From NCBI GenBank assembly GCA_000320545.1, contig ADNK01002305.1, forward strand, positions 1 to 30,778: DNA of 30,778 bases, given 5' to 3'. The DNA is from Bigelowiella natans CCMP2755. Its lineage: Eukaryota > Cercozoa > Chlorarachniophyceae. The translations under genes were made by a program, and so were the position numbers. Shown one piece after another: positions 22,463 through 30,778 of this stretch (position 1 is the first letter of the stretch; each line of letters opens with the position of its first letter). The notes below the pieces were generated by a model. That model was not told the origin of the DNA. It saw only the letters and a list, made by a program, of their open reading frames with translations, and ran no database searches.

Positions 22463-25400
22463 AATGATGTAATTACGTTTTTAAGAATGATCGTTGAGAA
22501 TTAGAAACAAGCACCCATCACTCTCTTCTTCTTCTTCTTCTTCTTCTTCTTCTTCTTCTTCTTCTTCTTCCAGTGCCGGCATGCTTGGAACATTCTCCTT
22601 GTCCGTGTGGGTCGGCTCACAGGCTGTGCGTGGTGTGGCCCATGCTCTCCATTCCCCCCTCATGAGTATCACCAATGCTATCTCTGGGATGACCATTGTT
22701 GGCGGTATGCTGCAGCTAGGCGGGGGGCTCTTGCCTGCTACCACAGCCCACTCTCTCGCGGTACGTAATGGAAAGGGGGGTAGAGGGGGGGGGGGGGGGG
22801 ATTGATCTCAGCAATAATATGTGAAAATTTCTCTGCATTTTTTGGAGTAATATATGTGTTTTCTACCACGGACAAGTAACCCCCCCCCCCCACCCATTCA
22901 TCCATACGTTCAGGCTGGTGCTGTAGTGTTGTCATCGATCAACTTGGTCGGCGGGTTTATCGTGACAAAGAAGATGCTCGATATGTTCAGAAGGCCAGAT
23001 GATCCTCCTGAGGTAGTAGTAGCAGTAGTAGCAGCAGCAGCAGGAAGGGCGGTGGCGGCTGTTGTTCTTTTTAATATAATATTGACATAATCAACGACCC
23101 CCTTCCACACACCACCATACATTACCGACGGGGGAAAAACCAACCCGAAAACAACCAAACAAACTAAGAACGACGAACACTTTTGGCGGCTTGCCCGAGG
23201 TCGCTTGGCGCTCATTTATCGGAGAGATCATTGGACATAAAAACAACCGAGCAGCTGCGTAGATAGCCTTCGCAATAATAGAGCAACAACAACAACATCA
23301 ACAGGTATTCACCATTATTTCTGAACCTTTTCTTACTTTCAGTACTGGCACTACTACCTGATTCCATCCGGCGCCGTGTGCGGGTCTTACGCAGCACTGT
23401 CGCTCATGGGCGCTGCAGGGCCAGGCCTCGGATCGGCGGTCGCCCTTGCTTCTGGCCTCGGATGCGTTGGTACTGTGATGATGATGATGATGATGATGAT
23501 ATGATGATGATGATGGCCTCAAACAGATCCTCCTTGATGTTTTCGCTTATTATGCTGCTGCTGCGACAATATATTATTATCATCATCATCATCATTATTA
23601 TCCATACTGATTCTCCCCCCCTCCTCTCCTCCTCCGCTGTCTTTCTGTCACCGCCGACATTGAAAAAAAAATACCAGGCGGTATCTCCGCGATGGCCGAC
23701 CAAAAGACGTCGCGCCTGGCCAACTTCCTGGCGATGGGAGGGGTGGGGATGGGCCTCACCACGACTATCTTCGCCATGCAGGCGACTCCCGCCGTCTACT
23801 CCCAATTCCTCCTGATGGGGGCCATTGGGGGGCTCGCTGGTCAGCAAATCGCTGCTCGAATCGGCCCAACTAGCTTGCCACAGGCTGTCGCAGGTTTCCA
23901 CTCTCTGGTCGGGATTGCTGCTACCTCCACCGCCGTTGGCGACTTCATGCTGCACGGAGCCGGACATGGAGGGTCGACCCGCCAATCAGCCACGCACACA
24001 CACACACACACACACACGCAAACGCGCTTTTTCGCAAAACACGGTGAAGTAGGCGAGGCCTCATCAGCCATAAGTCTAGAGAGAAGACGCGATGAGCATA
24101 GTAGCGATCACGCTCGGCTTTCCTACTCATTCTATTTCTCGGTTTTTTCCGTCGTGAGTGGATGAATGAAAGAATGACGCGGCCCCCTCCCCCTCTCTTG
24201 TTGCCCCTTGCTGGTGGCACGCTCAGGTTCCATGCAGCATCCATCTATCTGGGCGCGTGGATGGGAGCGATCACGTGCACGGGCTCAATCATCGCTTGCC
24301 TCAAGCTCGCTGAGAAGATGGATTCGAAGCCTCTCGCCCTCCCCGGGCGCGACGCAATGAACATCGCTATGGGCGCGGGGTCGCTCGCATGCATGGTCGG
24401 CTTCATGGCTACTGGAGATCCTGCCATGGGCGCGGCATGCCTCGCAGGGGGCGTGGCCCTCAGCGGTGCTCTTGGTTTCCATATGACGGCTTCGATCGGA
24501 GGTATGTACATGAGAGGGTGCAAGCGGCAACTGCCTAAGAAGTGATCTACAATGACAACTCACATTCGTCGCGTTTGTAGGCGCTGATATGCCTGTCGTC
24601 ATTACTCTGCTCAACTCCTACTCCGGGTGGGCGTTGTGCGCGGAGGGGTTCATCTTGAACCAGCCTCTGCTGACTATCGTCGGCGCCCTCATCGGCTCGA
24701 GCGGGGCCTTCCTCACCAAGATTATGTGCGACGGAATGAACCGCTCCCTCACCAACGTTATCCTTGGCGGCTTCGGTAGTAGCACTTATTTTCTTCTTCT
24801 TCGCTTAGCGCCGTTCAGGGAAATATTCTATGAGTTTTTGCGCATTTTTGCGCGCGCGCGCGTGAGTGTGTGTGTATATGTAAATGAGGTCGCAAGAACC
24901 AAATTGGTGTGGCACCTGGCCTTTCCGTCATTGCTATAGTAAATCATACTGAACATGATGATGATGATGAATGATTTCCAGGAACCGAGTCCGGCGCCGT
25001 GCAAACGGCTGAAGGCCTCGTGCACACAGAGATCGACGTTGCAGGAACAGTTCAGGCACTCCAGGACGCATCTAGCGTGTGCATCGTTCCCGGGTACGGT
25101 TTGGCCGTGGCGCAGGCACAGAAGTCGGTCGCAGACATCGCCAAGCATCTGACCGATAAGGGCAAGACGGTGAAATTCGCCGTGCACCCCGTGGCCGGCC
25201 GCATGCCCGGGCAGCTGAACGTGCTGCTCGCGGAGGCGGGGGTTCCATACGACATCGTGTACGAGATGGAGGAAATCAACGATGAGATGGAGGAAATGGA
25301 CGTCGCGATGGTGATCGGTGCCAACGACACGGTCAACAGCGCAGCGGAGGACGATCCCAACAGCGGTATCGCCGGCATGCCTGTCATCCAAGTCTGGAAG

Positions 25401-25547
25401 TCCAAGCAAGTCATCTTCATGAAGCGCTCCATGGCGTCCGGATATGCTGGTGTAGATAACCCAGTCTTCTACAAAGACAACACCGATATGCTGCTTGGAA
25501 ACGCAGCAGATACCACGGAGAAGATCAAGCAGGGGCTCTCCTCCTAA
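19183..25547 (+). CDS. NNT: Mitochondrial proton-translocating NAD(P) transhydrogenase
   Basis: It transfers hydride from NADH to NADP+ using the proton gradient. Twenty-one exons sum to 3120 coding bases, 1039 residues: 19183-19359, 19463-19555, 19721-19780, 19872-19908, 20005-20096, 20278-20436, 20618-20725, 20839-20900, 21122-21232, 21351-21453, 21631-21741, 21858-21909, 22093-22202, 22313-22413, 22574-22760, 22914-23012, 23343-23469, 23678-23972, 24227-24501, 24581-24775 and 24982-25547. Residues 1-39 are Arg/Ser-rich without acidic residues, a mitochondrial presequence. Domain I starts [19 protein letters not shown], with the RQD loop in [14 protein letters not shown] and NAD-binding GVGVAG. 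Domain II has many helices, including GFHSLVG and [15 protein letters not shown]. Domain III has NADP-binding [28 protein letters not shown] and [10 protein letters not shown]. Order alpha then beta in one chain, as in animals. Confidence 0.97.
20580..21822. repeat. Microsatellites in NNT introns (GGT, GT, CCT, C)
   Basis: (GGT)n at about 20581-20608 ends about 10 bases before the exon at 20618. (GT)n is at 21501-21530. (CCT)n at about 21590-21623 runs into the acceptor of the exon at 21631. A run of 21 C is at 21803-21823. All are intronic. Confidence 0.9.
22154..22171 (+). repeat. Run of 18 C inside an NNT exon
   Basis: An uninterrupted run of 18 C lies inside exon 22093-22202 and encodes six prolines (VPPPPPPQ, then EEKEAKEEA) between domain I and the membrane domain. 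Its length keeps the reading frame: the exon has 110 bases and joins its neighbours in phase. It would be prone to slippage in replication and in sequencing. Confidence 0.9.
22424..23515. repeat. Microsatellites in central NNT introns (GA, TTC, G, C, ATG)
   Basis: (GA)n at 22424-22458 follows directly on the donor at 22414. (TTC)n of about 16 units at 22524-22570 leads straight into the acceptor of exon 22574. A run of about 16 G is near 22785-22800, 12 C at 22880-22891 and (ATG)n at 23476-23515. All are outside exons. Confidence 0.9.
23995..24016. repeat. (CA)n microsatellite
   Basis: About 11 CA units in the NNT intron between exons 23678-23972 and 24227-24501. A shorter GC/GT stretch occurs near 24852-24876 in a later intron. 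Confidence 0.9.
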
Positions 25548-26296
25548 GCGAGATGATGGACTGGGCATGATAGTGTCAGATAGTAGGAGTAATGACAGCA
25601 GACGGCCATTCGGGTGACATTTCGCAAGCATAGCTAGAGACGAAAAGCCCCAGAACATATATCTGCATGTATGAATATCGACGCATAGCACGTTCATTTT
25701 TATTTCGTTATTCTTCAATTCATTTTATATCTTTTAATTATCGTGGACTAATGTTAAATGTGTGATCGTTGTCTTGATAAGCACGTACGGCACTAAGCTC
25801 TAGTGCTAGCTGCATGTGCCTCTACGTTCATTTGCATACTAGCCGCGCTATGGCTCACGGTTGCTCAGTTATGTATGACAGACAGTGTGCGAACAAACAA
25901 ATGACGGCCATCATTTAGTTTTGCTAGGTGGTGGGGTGGCATGCGTGGCTACTAGCACATACTAGGAACGTAGCGTGTACGCTATATGATATTATGCACA
26001 CAGTCCATGCGTTGCGCGCACTGCCAGAGCATGCTAGCATGGTGCATGTCCTCGAGTAAACTGACGATGCTTATTAGCGTGGTCCAGCAATAATCTAGAT
26101 AACTGATAATATTAATGATAAACTTTAATCGACATTGTGCTACTTTATAATGACAAAACTAACTTGACTCTTTCATGTATGTGCTGTTACACCTTGATCG
26201 TACAATGAGGCAGGAACCATATAGCTAGATAGCTACGAATCTTTTAGATCACAATCTCATGCTTTGCTTCACAACTAATTGCTTAACACAACTTTG

Positions 26297-26340
<44 letters not shown>

Positions 26341-26366
26341 ATTCATTATTTGCATTGATACCTTCA
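25548..26366. other. Intergenic spacer between convergent genes
   Basis: This contains the 3' flank of NNT and that of the minus-strand membrane-protein gene. I see no exon. It holds a CATGCTAGCATG palindrome at 26030-26041, several GCTAGC/CTAG words and a (GA)n microsatellite of about 18 units at 26301-26336. Confidence 0.6.
26301..26336. repeat. (GA)n microsatellite
   Basis: About 18 GA units, 30 bases downstream of the stop codon of the minus-strand membrane-protein gene. Confidence 0.95.
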
Positions 26367-27805
26367 TTACGCTGCTTGATTGTTTTGTGTCAGAACGGGA
26401 TTTACAGGAGTCTGGATCGAAGATCGATTAGTTTTCATGTCAACTTTGGAGCGATTAGGAACCTCGATTGATAAAACAGGCATGGAAAACTCGATAGCCT
26501 TCGATTTATTATTATTTGTTGGACTAGCATCCAGTTGTCCCGAGTTTAATGCTGCAGAAAATGGAGCTGTGGTGTCTCCGATTTCTCTAGTAGACTTTGT
26601 TGGCTTATCATTCTTATTGTAACAGGATAAATAATCCAGGAAGATGAACCATTCTGCTACGTGCGGAGGGAAAGGGACGTGTGCATAATACTGGAACAGG
26701 AGCAATTGAAGCATTAGCCCAACGAAGAATATTTCTCCAAGAGGATCGTAGTTCCCCCGAGATCCTGCACTTCCGCTTTCAGAGAAAGATGCCTCATTCG
26801 ATGTCAAAAATCTGACTGTGAACGCTAAGCTCAAAAATTCAAGTAAAGGTAGTAGAATCCATAACTCAATGAGAAGGCATCCCAGTTTCTTTAACGTTCT
26901 CTCATGTGATGCAGCGTGAGCTTTTTCGAGGTTTGTCATTTGGCTCAAATGTTGGCTTTTCCCATCTAGAAGGTCGAGAAGTTTAGAACGAAGTCTACTC
27001 AAGTAGTACAGCATGATGCCCGCGCTGGGAATGGCTAGGGAAGAGATTAGCCAGACGAATCCGAAGACCATGTTTGAATCCAGAAGCATAACGAGAATGA
27101 GCTGTTTGGTGGTGTGTGTTAATGCGGCAACAAGAATATTGTTTGGAGCTAGATTTACGTACCACGAAAATTGTGAGGCATATAATAGTTGTGCTCCATA
27201 TTTTGAACACTAACGATAGATGTCCCGGCAGCTCCCCTGTTAGCTTAGCGGTGACGTAATTTCCATGAATGACATAGTACCTAGGTTACGTGCAGATACA
27301 TTTAACTACATCTAAAAATGCTATAATTTTGAAAAGAATGGGTTACTCAATGTAGAAAAGTGAAAAATAAGCCAAAGCCTAGAAAATAGATGAACTGTTA
27401 GTCAAAACGAGGAAACAAAAATCAGAGGTATTGAGGACTGAGGACCGATGTTATTGCGTAGACTGTAAGGAGAGCACGCCAATCTGTGAGATAAACTTAC
27501 ACTTGAGCAAATTAATAGATCTAGCCTACTCATTTCGTTGTTTAACCCACTACCAAAGTAGACTCCTCCCTAATATGGAAAAGGATATTAGTATCGATAT
27601 CCATTCAACCAAAGACAATGGAACATACCAGGAAAACGAGAATGATAGAAATGCCAAATATCGGATTAGTTCTGCAAGGAGGTAAAGACAAATTTCTGTG
27701 TCTTCCTGGACAGGTTTTCGATGACTCGATGACTCTTTGTATGAAGTTAGCCTCAATGGAGTACGAACCTGTGGAGTATGCGTTTGATGTTCTCCTTTTC
27801 GACAT
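26367..27805 (-). CDS. Multipass, probably seven-helix, membrane protein
   Basis: Well-supported 3' exons are 27378-27347, 27280-27163 and 27101-26367 (donors GTAACC and GTACGT). They read through FSLFYIEYYVIHGNYV, IWSTTIICLTIFV, FGFVWLISSLAIPSAG, LLIELWILLPLLEFLSLAF and FFVGLMLQLLLFQYYAHV, that is about five membrane helices, then a Ser/Thr/Asn-rich tail of about 90 residues. The 5' end is ambiguous. One model starts at ATG 27805 with exons 27805-27629 and 27569-27501. A second model reads a different frame open across 27830-27550, adds two strong helices (WYVPLSLVEWISILISFSILG among them) and would need an upstream exon, perhaps the open frame 28261-28037. Helix number and the short loops recall the TOM1/THH1 and GPR137 seven-helix families; that is a tentative resemblance. 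No enzyme motif is seen. Confidence 0.7.
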
Positions 27806-28391
27806 TTACAAAGAATAACTGAAGGATAGAGTACACCTATTGTGTTTATTTGAATGTGAAATCATGTAACTTTTAACTACTGAAAGTACATGGGAGTTCG
27901 AACGCAGAGATTTCAACATTAGTCGATTGGAATATCGAGACATGTGACCTCCATGTGAGCAACGATTACGACTTTTATCAACGCTGGAGTAGCAAAAATA
28001 CGCATTCAACTCCGGCATTAAACACATCATAGGGATCTACGTAGTCCGTCCACCTGCAATTTCTTGTTCAGAGAGCTCCATTGTTGTTATGTCAGGCCAC
28101 GCGCTTGTGTAATTAGTCGGAACAAAGCGGAAACTAATCATGTTGGAAGCTAGTTGAGACGATGAATTCTGAGCAAAAAACGCGCTCTGTTTTCCCCAGA
28201 CGGCAGCTGTTTTTGCATGTCGCAGTCTTGATCCAGGGCTCGGAAAGAAGTTAGTGCTCATTGATCACTCCGCACGGAAACGATCGATGACTTTTGGTCA
28301 ACCAGCAAACGCGCCCCCATTTGTGGCATGGAAATGAACACGAATCAAATGAGGTCGGCCAACTGTCAGCGACATGTAGTTGTGATGTGAT
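27806..28391. other. Spacer between divergent genes, with a possible minus-strand first exon
   Basis: The minus-strand frame 28261-28037 (74 codons) begins with an ATG and looks coding (STNFFPSPGSRLRH, then SAFFAQNSSSQL). A donor near 28051 leaves phase 1, which fits the second reading frame of the membrane-protein gene through an acceptor near 27824. It may therefore be the true first exon of that gene. Another minus-strand frame (28030-27806) overlaps in a different phase without support. Confidence 0.35.
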
Positions 28392-28922
28392 ATGAGAACT
28401 TTTTTGTGGCGTGTGTGCGTATATCATATATGTATTCAGAAACTGCAACTAATCAGAATCACAAATATGCTGCTCTTTTTACAGATAAAATCCGAATTGA
28501 CAAAGCAAGATAAGGAAAGCAGGGGGCCGGAAAATGACGAATTTGAACAGTTTCTAAAAAGAGTCCATCTCTCTAAATACTCCCAAACGTTGCGTCGCGA
28601 TGGTTATGAGCTCCTCCAGGACTTAATCGACATGGTAACATTCATTGTCTGAGTATGTAGGTTAGTTCTGGATACAATATTTAGCATTATTTCTATTGTT
28701 GTAACATCTTAGGAGAGTGACGAAATTGAGAATTACTTTCCGAAAAAACCGCACCGTAGAAGGTTCGAAAAGGCGATCAAGGAAACAAAACAGGCCACCG
28801 TGGTGAGGTCGAGCAAGAAGCCGAAGCCTGTCATTACCCACAACCAACTCAACTTTTCTCCCGGCCCTTCACCTCACCAGATCAATCGCGACAACGAGGA
28901 AGTGCATCAAGTTGTCGAGTGA
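28392..28922 (+). CDS. SAM-domain protein, two exons
   Basis: Exon 1 ends at 28634 (donor GTAACA) and exon 2 is 28713-28922 (acceptor atcttag). The frame is open from ATG 28392, but a good acceptor (ctctttttacag) at 28484 suggests that the coding part may begin at 28485 after an upstream exon. ATG 28464 is another choice. A SAM domain of about 65 residues spans the splice: FEQFLKRVHLSKYSQTL, then GYELLQDLIDM, then SDEIENYFPKKPHRRRFEKA. This matches the SAM pattern of five helices with a closing HR..(F/I)..AI segment. SAM domains form homo- or hetero-oligomers and sometimes bind RNA. The tail is basic, then Pro/Ser-rich. The stop lies 10 bases from the LTR boundary, so the C-terminus may have been cut by the insertion. 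Confidence 0.75.
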
Positions 28923-28932
28923 AACACGTGGG

Positions 28933-29354
28933 TGTTGGAGTCTTCTGACAGCATTGTGCCAAGCTGGCAAGTGGTTGAGGACCTGGAGGAGAAGTGCATT
29001 CAGGCTGGAAGGTGTTCTCCACAGTCATTGTTGCGCGTAAGGTGTTCACAGGCCGAGGCGCTACGTGCACAAGTAGGCAGGGGGGGGGAAAGGCACGTTT
29101 GCTTCCTTTTGAAGAGTTGTGTTTATTTTTATTAAAGATTATATTTTTATTAAATCGTGCACTGCGTAATCATTCGCGAAGCTTTCGCGAATGCCGCCGC
29201 ACGTGGGGCAGCACACTTCCGGTGTGCTGCCATGAGTCCCGCCGGAACCCACGTGCCTATGCTGTATTAATATCTACGTTATCTATATTCTATATCCGCG
29301 ACAACCCCTTTGTTGTCGCACGTGACTTGTGCCCGCGTAGTGGTACGCGCTACA
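28933..29354 (-). repeat. Probable 3' LTR, about 422 bp
   Basis: On the minus strand it starts TGTAGCGCG right after the polypurine tract and ends CTCCAACA next to the SAM gene. Inside are an AT-rich TATA-like stretch (29297-29281), three perfect hairpins and several AATAAA words (29152-29122), in the order expected of U3, R and U5. The right boundary is firm because of the polypurine tract. The left boundary rests only on the TG...CA rule and could be off. Confidence 0.55.
29171..29319 (-). other. Three perfect hairpins within the LTR
   Basis: 29171-29193: arms CATTCGCGAA/TTCGCGAATG with a 3-base loop. 29208-29230: arms GCAGCACAC/GTGTGCTGC with a 5-base loop, itself enclosed by CACGTGGG (29200-29207) and CCCACGTG (29248-29255). 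29298-29319: arms GCGACAAC/GTTGTCGC with a 6-base loop. All arms pair without mismatch. Confidence 0.85.
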
Positions 29355-29362
29355 CCTCCCCC
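29355..29362 (-). promoter_or_regulatory. Polypurine tract of the retrotransposon
   Basis: Minus-strand GGGGGAGG immediately precedes the TG that starts the LTR. This is the usual site of plus-strand DNA priming in LTR elements. Confidence 0.65.
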
Positions 29363-29405
29363 AAGTCACGTTGCTCCTTCCTTCCTTCCTTATTCCCTTA
29401 GACCT

Positions 29406-30659
29406 TCATCGCTTTCGGAACTTCACCAACCACCAGGTAATAGATTCCTCTCTAACCTTATCTCCTTTGTCGCTTACCCAGAACTCACCTTCGTCCTTAG
29501 GTTCGTGTCCATACCAGCCCTCTGCATCAAGGTCCCCCAGGACCTTATACCAGTGCTCAAAGGGTAAGTCGGGAACAGCTAGGTAGAGTAGCTGATATTT
29601 TCCGTCCTTTATTTTCATAGCTACCCTCTCCATATTTCGTAATCCAGGGTAGCCTAGATAGACAATCTTCATGCGCCAATCGTCGTTCACCCTGACCTTA
29701 TTGTTTCCATATTCCACATCGAACTTAGGTCGGGGTCCTAAACAAGGCATTGCTCGCTCCCACACAGTAGGGTTTACTTTAACATCCTCTAGGAGCTTCT
29801 CACCGATATCATAATTCTTTAGGTGACTGATGTGGCGCAAGGTGACCCTGTTCCCATCATAGATGTAGTACTGCTTCCTCCCCTTCCTCTCGGTAACCTT
29901 TGCAACGCCACCCCAGAAGGGGTCTTGTTTATTTCTCGATCTCAGATTTACCTTGGCCCTAACATACTGTCCTTCCTTTAGAACTCGGCCATCGTACGGG
30001 ACCTTCTCGTCTTCGCTCTCGGTATCGTCGTCGTTGTCGTCGCCTTCTTCCCTCTCCTTATCCTTGATACCTCCCCCAGACGTGAAGGTGTCGTTTACTA
30101 ACCCTTGTATCTTGTCTGGTGTGGTGCTATTTATCCTGCTTAGGTTGGCCAAGGTGCGGTGGAGTCGCTCTACCTTGGAGTTGGACTGGGCATAGTATAC
30201 AGGTGAGGCATCAATATTAGGGTGTGGTAGCTGTAGAAGAGAGGTCTCATTATCCACATGTAACTTCTTTGGTATCTTGTTTATGCTAACTTCATCAGGG
30301 ATAGCCTGGAGCTCAGACTCCCAGGTACGGTAGCAGTTAGTAAGCCTCTGCTTATATAAGCCTTTGTTCTTCTTAGCAACGTTGACCTTGATAATCTTTT
30401 TAACCCAGCACTTTCCAGTGGCCACATCAACGAAGGTAAGGTAGTGATAGCCATCGTACTTATAAACATCAATTTGCACGATATCTAAGAAGTTCCTTGC
30501 TTTGATTTTCTTAGATGCACGGCTCTTGCTGGACTCCTTGGTGGCGACGCCTGCCGCCTTCAAGCTGGAGCACCTGCAGCCACGCAGGTATGTCCTTATC
30601 TCTTTTAGCTTGTAGGGCCAGTAGTAATGGTAGAGTAGAGCAGTGATATGGGTTTTCTC
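29406..30659 (-). CDS. Retrotransposon integrase (3' part of pol)
   Basis: Open on the minus strand from 30659 to a stop at 29406. It begins within the zinc-binding domain (YHYYWPYKLKEIRTYLRGC). In numbering from the Met at 30563, the catalytic core has Asp32 (DIVQIDVYKYDGYHYLTFVD), Asp104 (KLHVDNE) and Glu132 (SNSKVERLHRTLANLSR). The second spacing, 27 residues between Asp and Glu, is shorter than the usual 35. An acidic linker follows (about 165-190), then a small C-terminal DNA-binding-type domain (about 193-252, KEGQYVRAKVNLR and HISHLKNYD). About 130 further residues, Trp/Tyr-rich with no family I know, complete the protein. The upstream part of pol is in another frame. It catalyses strand transfer of element DNA; this copy may be defective. 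Confidence 0.85.
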   Translation of the reverse strand, partial: EKTHITALLYHYYWPYKLKEIRTYLRGCRCSSLKAAGVATKESSKSRASKKIKARNFLDIVQIDVYKYDGYHYLTFVDVATGKCWVKKIIKVNVAKKNKGLYKQRLTNCYRTWESELQAIPDEVSINKIPKKLHVDNETSLLQLPHPNIDASPVYYAQSNSKVERLHRTLANLSRINSTTPDKIQGLVNDTFTSGGGIKDKEREEGDDNDDDTESEDEKVPYDGRVLKEGQYVRAKVNLRSRNKQDPFWGGVAKVTERKGRKQYYIYDGNRVTLRHISHLKNYDIGEKLLEDVKVNPTVWERAMPCLGPRPKFDVEYGNNKVRVNDDWRMKIVYLGYPGLRNMERVAMKIKDGKYQLLYLAVPDLPFEHWYKVLGDLDAEGWYGHEPKDEGEFWVSDKGDKVREESITWWLVKFRKR

Positions 30660-30778
30660 CTACGTGTGCAGGTCCATGGGCGGTAAAGAGAAAGGGCTCC
30701 CCTGGTCCGCCGTGGCACGTAGTACGCCTAACATTATTAGTGTATACATATATCCTATCACTAAGTACCTCATGCTTG
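30650..30778 (-). pseudogene. Upstream pol fragment, frame-shifted relative to integrase
   Basis: On the minus strand, 30778 to about 30655 is open in a frame that includes the two zinc-binding His (FTAHGPAHVGE). The YYWP...C part of the same zinc-binding domain is in the next frame, which is closed by TAG at 30662-30660. The switch falls at a run of four A (plus-strand TTTT at 30653-30656) and amounts to one base. It is either a disabling indel in an old copy, a sequencing error, or less likely a programmed shift. Confidence 0.7.

Larger units (their letters stand above)
28933..30778 (-). mobile_element. LTR retrotransposon, 3' part, continuing off the right edge
   Basis: Read on the minus strand, the element runs pol/integrase (30778 to 29406), a short spacer with a GGAA-rich purine stretch, a polypurine tract GGGGGAGG (29362-29355) and an LTR (29354 to 28933) with TG...CA ends. 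The integrase has the H2C2, D,D,E core and C-terminal domains of retrotransposon integrases. Because integrase lies just before the LTR with no reverse transcriptase after it, the order fits Ty3/gypsy-type rather than Ty1/copia-type elements. The 5' LTR, gag and most of pol are outside the window, so target-site duplications cannot be checked. Confidence 0.8.

Noticed and set aside
23404-23985. Antisense open frame of 193 codons across NNT exons and introns
   Set aside because: It spans an (ATG)n repeat and two NNT exons in complement; no family signal.
24828-25718. Antisense open frame of 296 codons
   Set aside because: It is the complement of the NNT domain III exon, where GC-rich codons keep the opposite frame open.
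26380-26622. Plus-strand frame of 80 codons
   Set aside because: It is the complement of the C-terminal exon of the minus-strand membrane protein.
30590-30720. C2H2 zinc-finger linker-like HVGENPYHC on the minus strand
   Set aside because: It is the pol frame continued past the shift point. The real continuation is the YYWP part of the integrase zinc-binding domain in the next frame.

Overview
This window is nuclear DNA from a eukaryote. The genes are split by many short GT-AG introns, the protein families are eukaryotic (ankyrin, armadillo, WWE, C2, RhoGAP, SAM, a fused mitochondrial transhydrogenase), and the intergenic and intronic DNA is full of microsatellites. Compact genes with many introns suggest a unicellular protist or alga. 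Nothing in the sequence fixes the lineage, so I do not name one. I assembled all exon chains by eye from splice-site phase and protein-family fit.

Layout from left to right. 53-319: two exons of an ankyrin-repeat protein entering from the left. 1022-1916: a three-exon acidic protein of unknown function. 4105-9027: an armadillo/HEAT-repeat protein of about 20 small exons, whose 5' end may reach 3236 or further. 9621-10443 (minus): a two-exon Cys/His-rich protein. 10797-11880 (minus): a doubtful small gene. 12292-16851: a gene of about 24 exons encoding a WWE-like, C2 and RhoGAP protein with a coiled coil and a proline-rich tail. 16852-18499: repeat-rich intergenic DNA. 18500-19113: a small four-exon gene with no recognised family. 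19183-25547: a complete 21-exon proton-translocating NAD(P) transhydrogenase (NNT). 26367-27805 or further (minus): a multipass, probably seven-helix, membrane protein. 28392-28922: a SAM-domain protein. 28933-30778 (minus): the 3' end of an LTR retrotransposon, with its LTR, polypurine tract, integrase and a frame break in pol.

Two kinds of gene alternate. The armadillo and NNT genes have longer introns loaded with microsatellites and more GC-rich exons. The RhoGAP, Cys/His-rich, 18500-19113, membrane-protein and SAM genes have introns mostly of 50-100 bases with almost no microsatellites. The genes do not form a pathway. NNT couples NADPH production to the mitochondrial proton gradient. The RhoGAP protein would switch off Rho-type GTPases at membranes. 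The ankyrin, armadillo and SAM proteins are probably scaffolds.

The most unusual signals are the WWE-C2-RhoGAP domain order, an exact 70-bp tandem duplication across a splice donor in that gene, a recurring 12-bp palindrome (CAYGCTAGCAYG) found only outside the confident exons, a stretch with two open same-strand frames at the 5' end of the membrane-protein gene, and an integrase with shortened D-to-E spacing and a long extra C-terminus.
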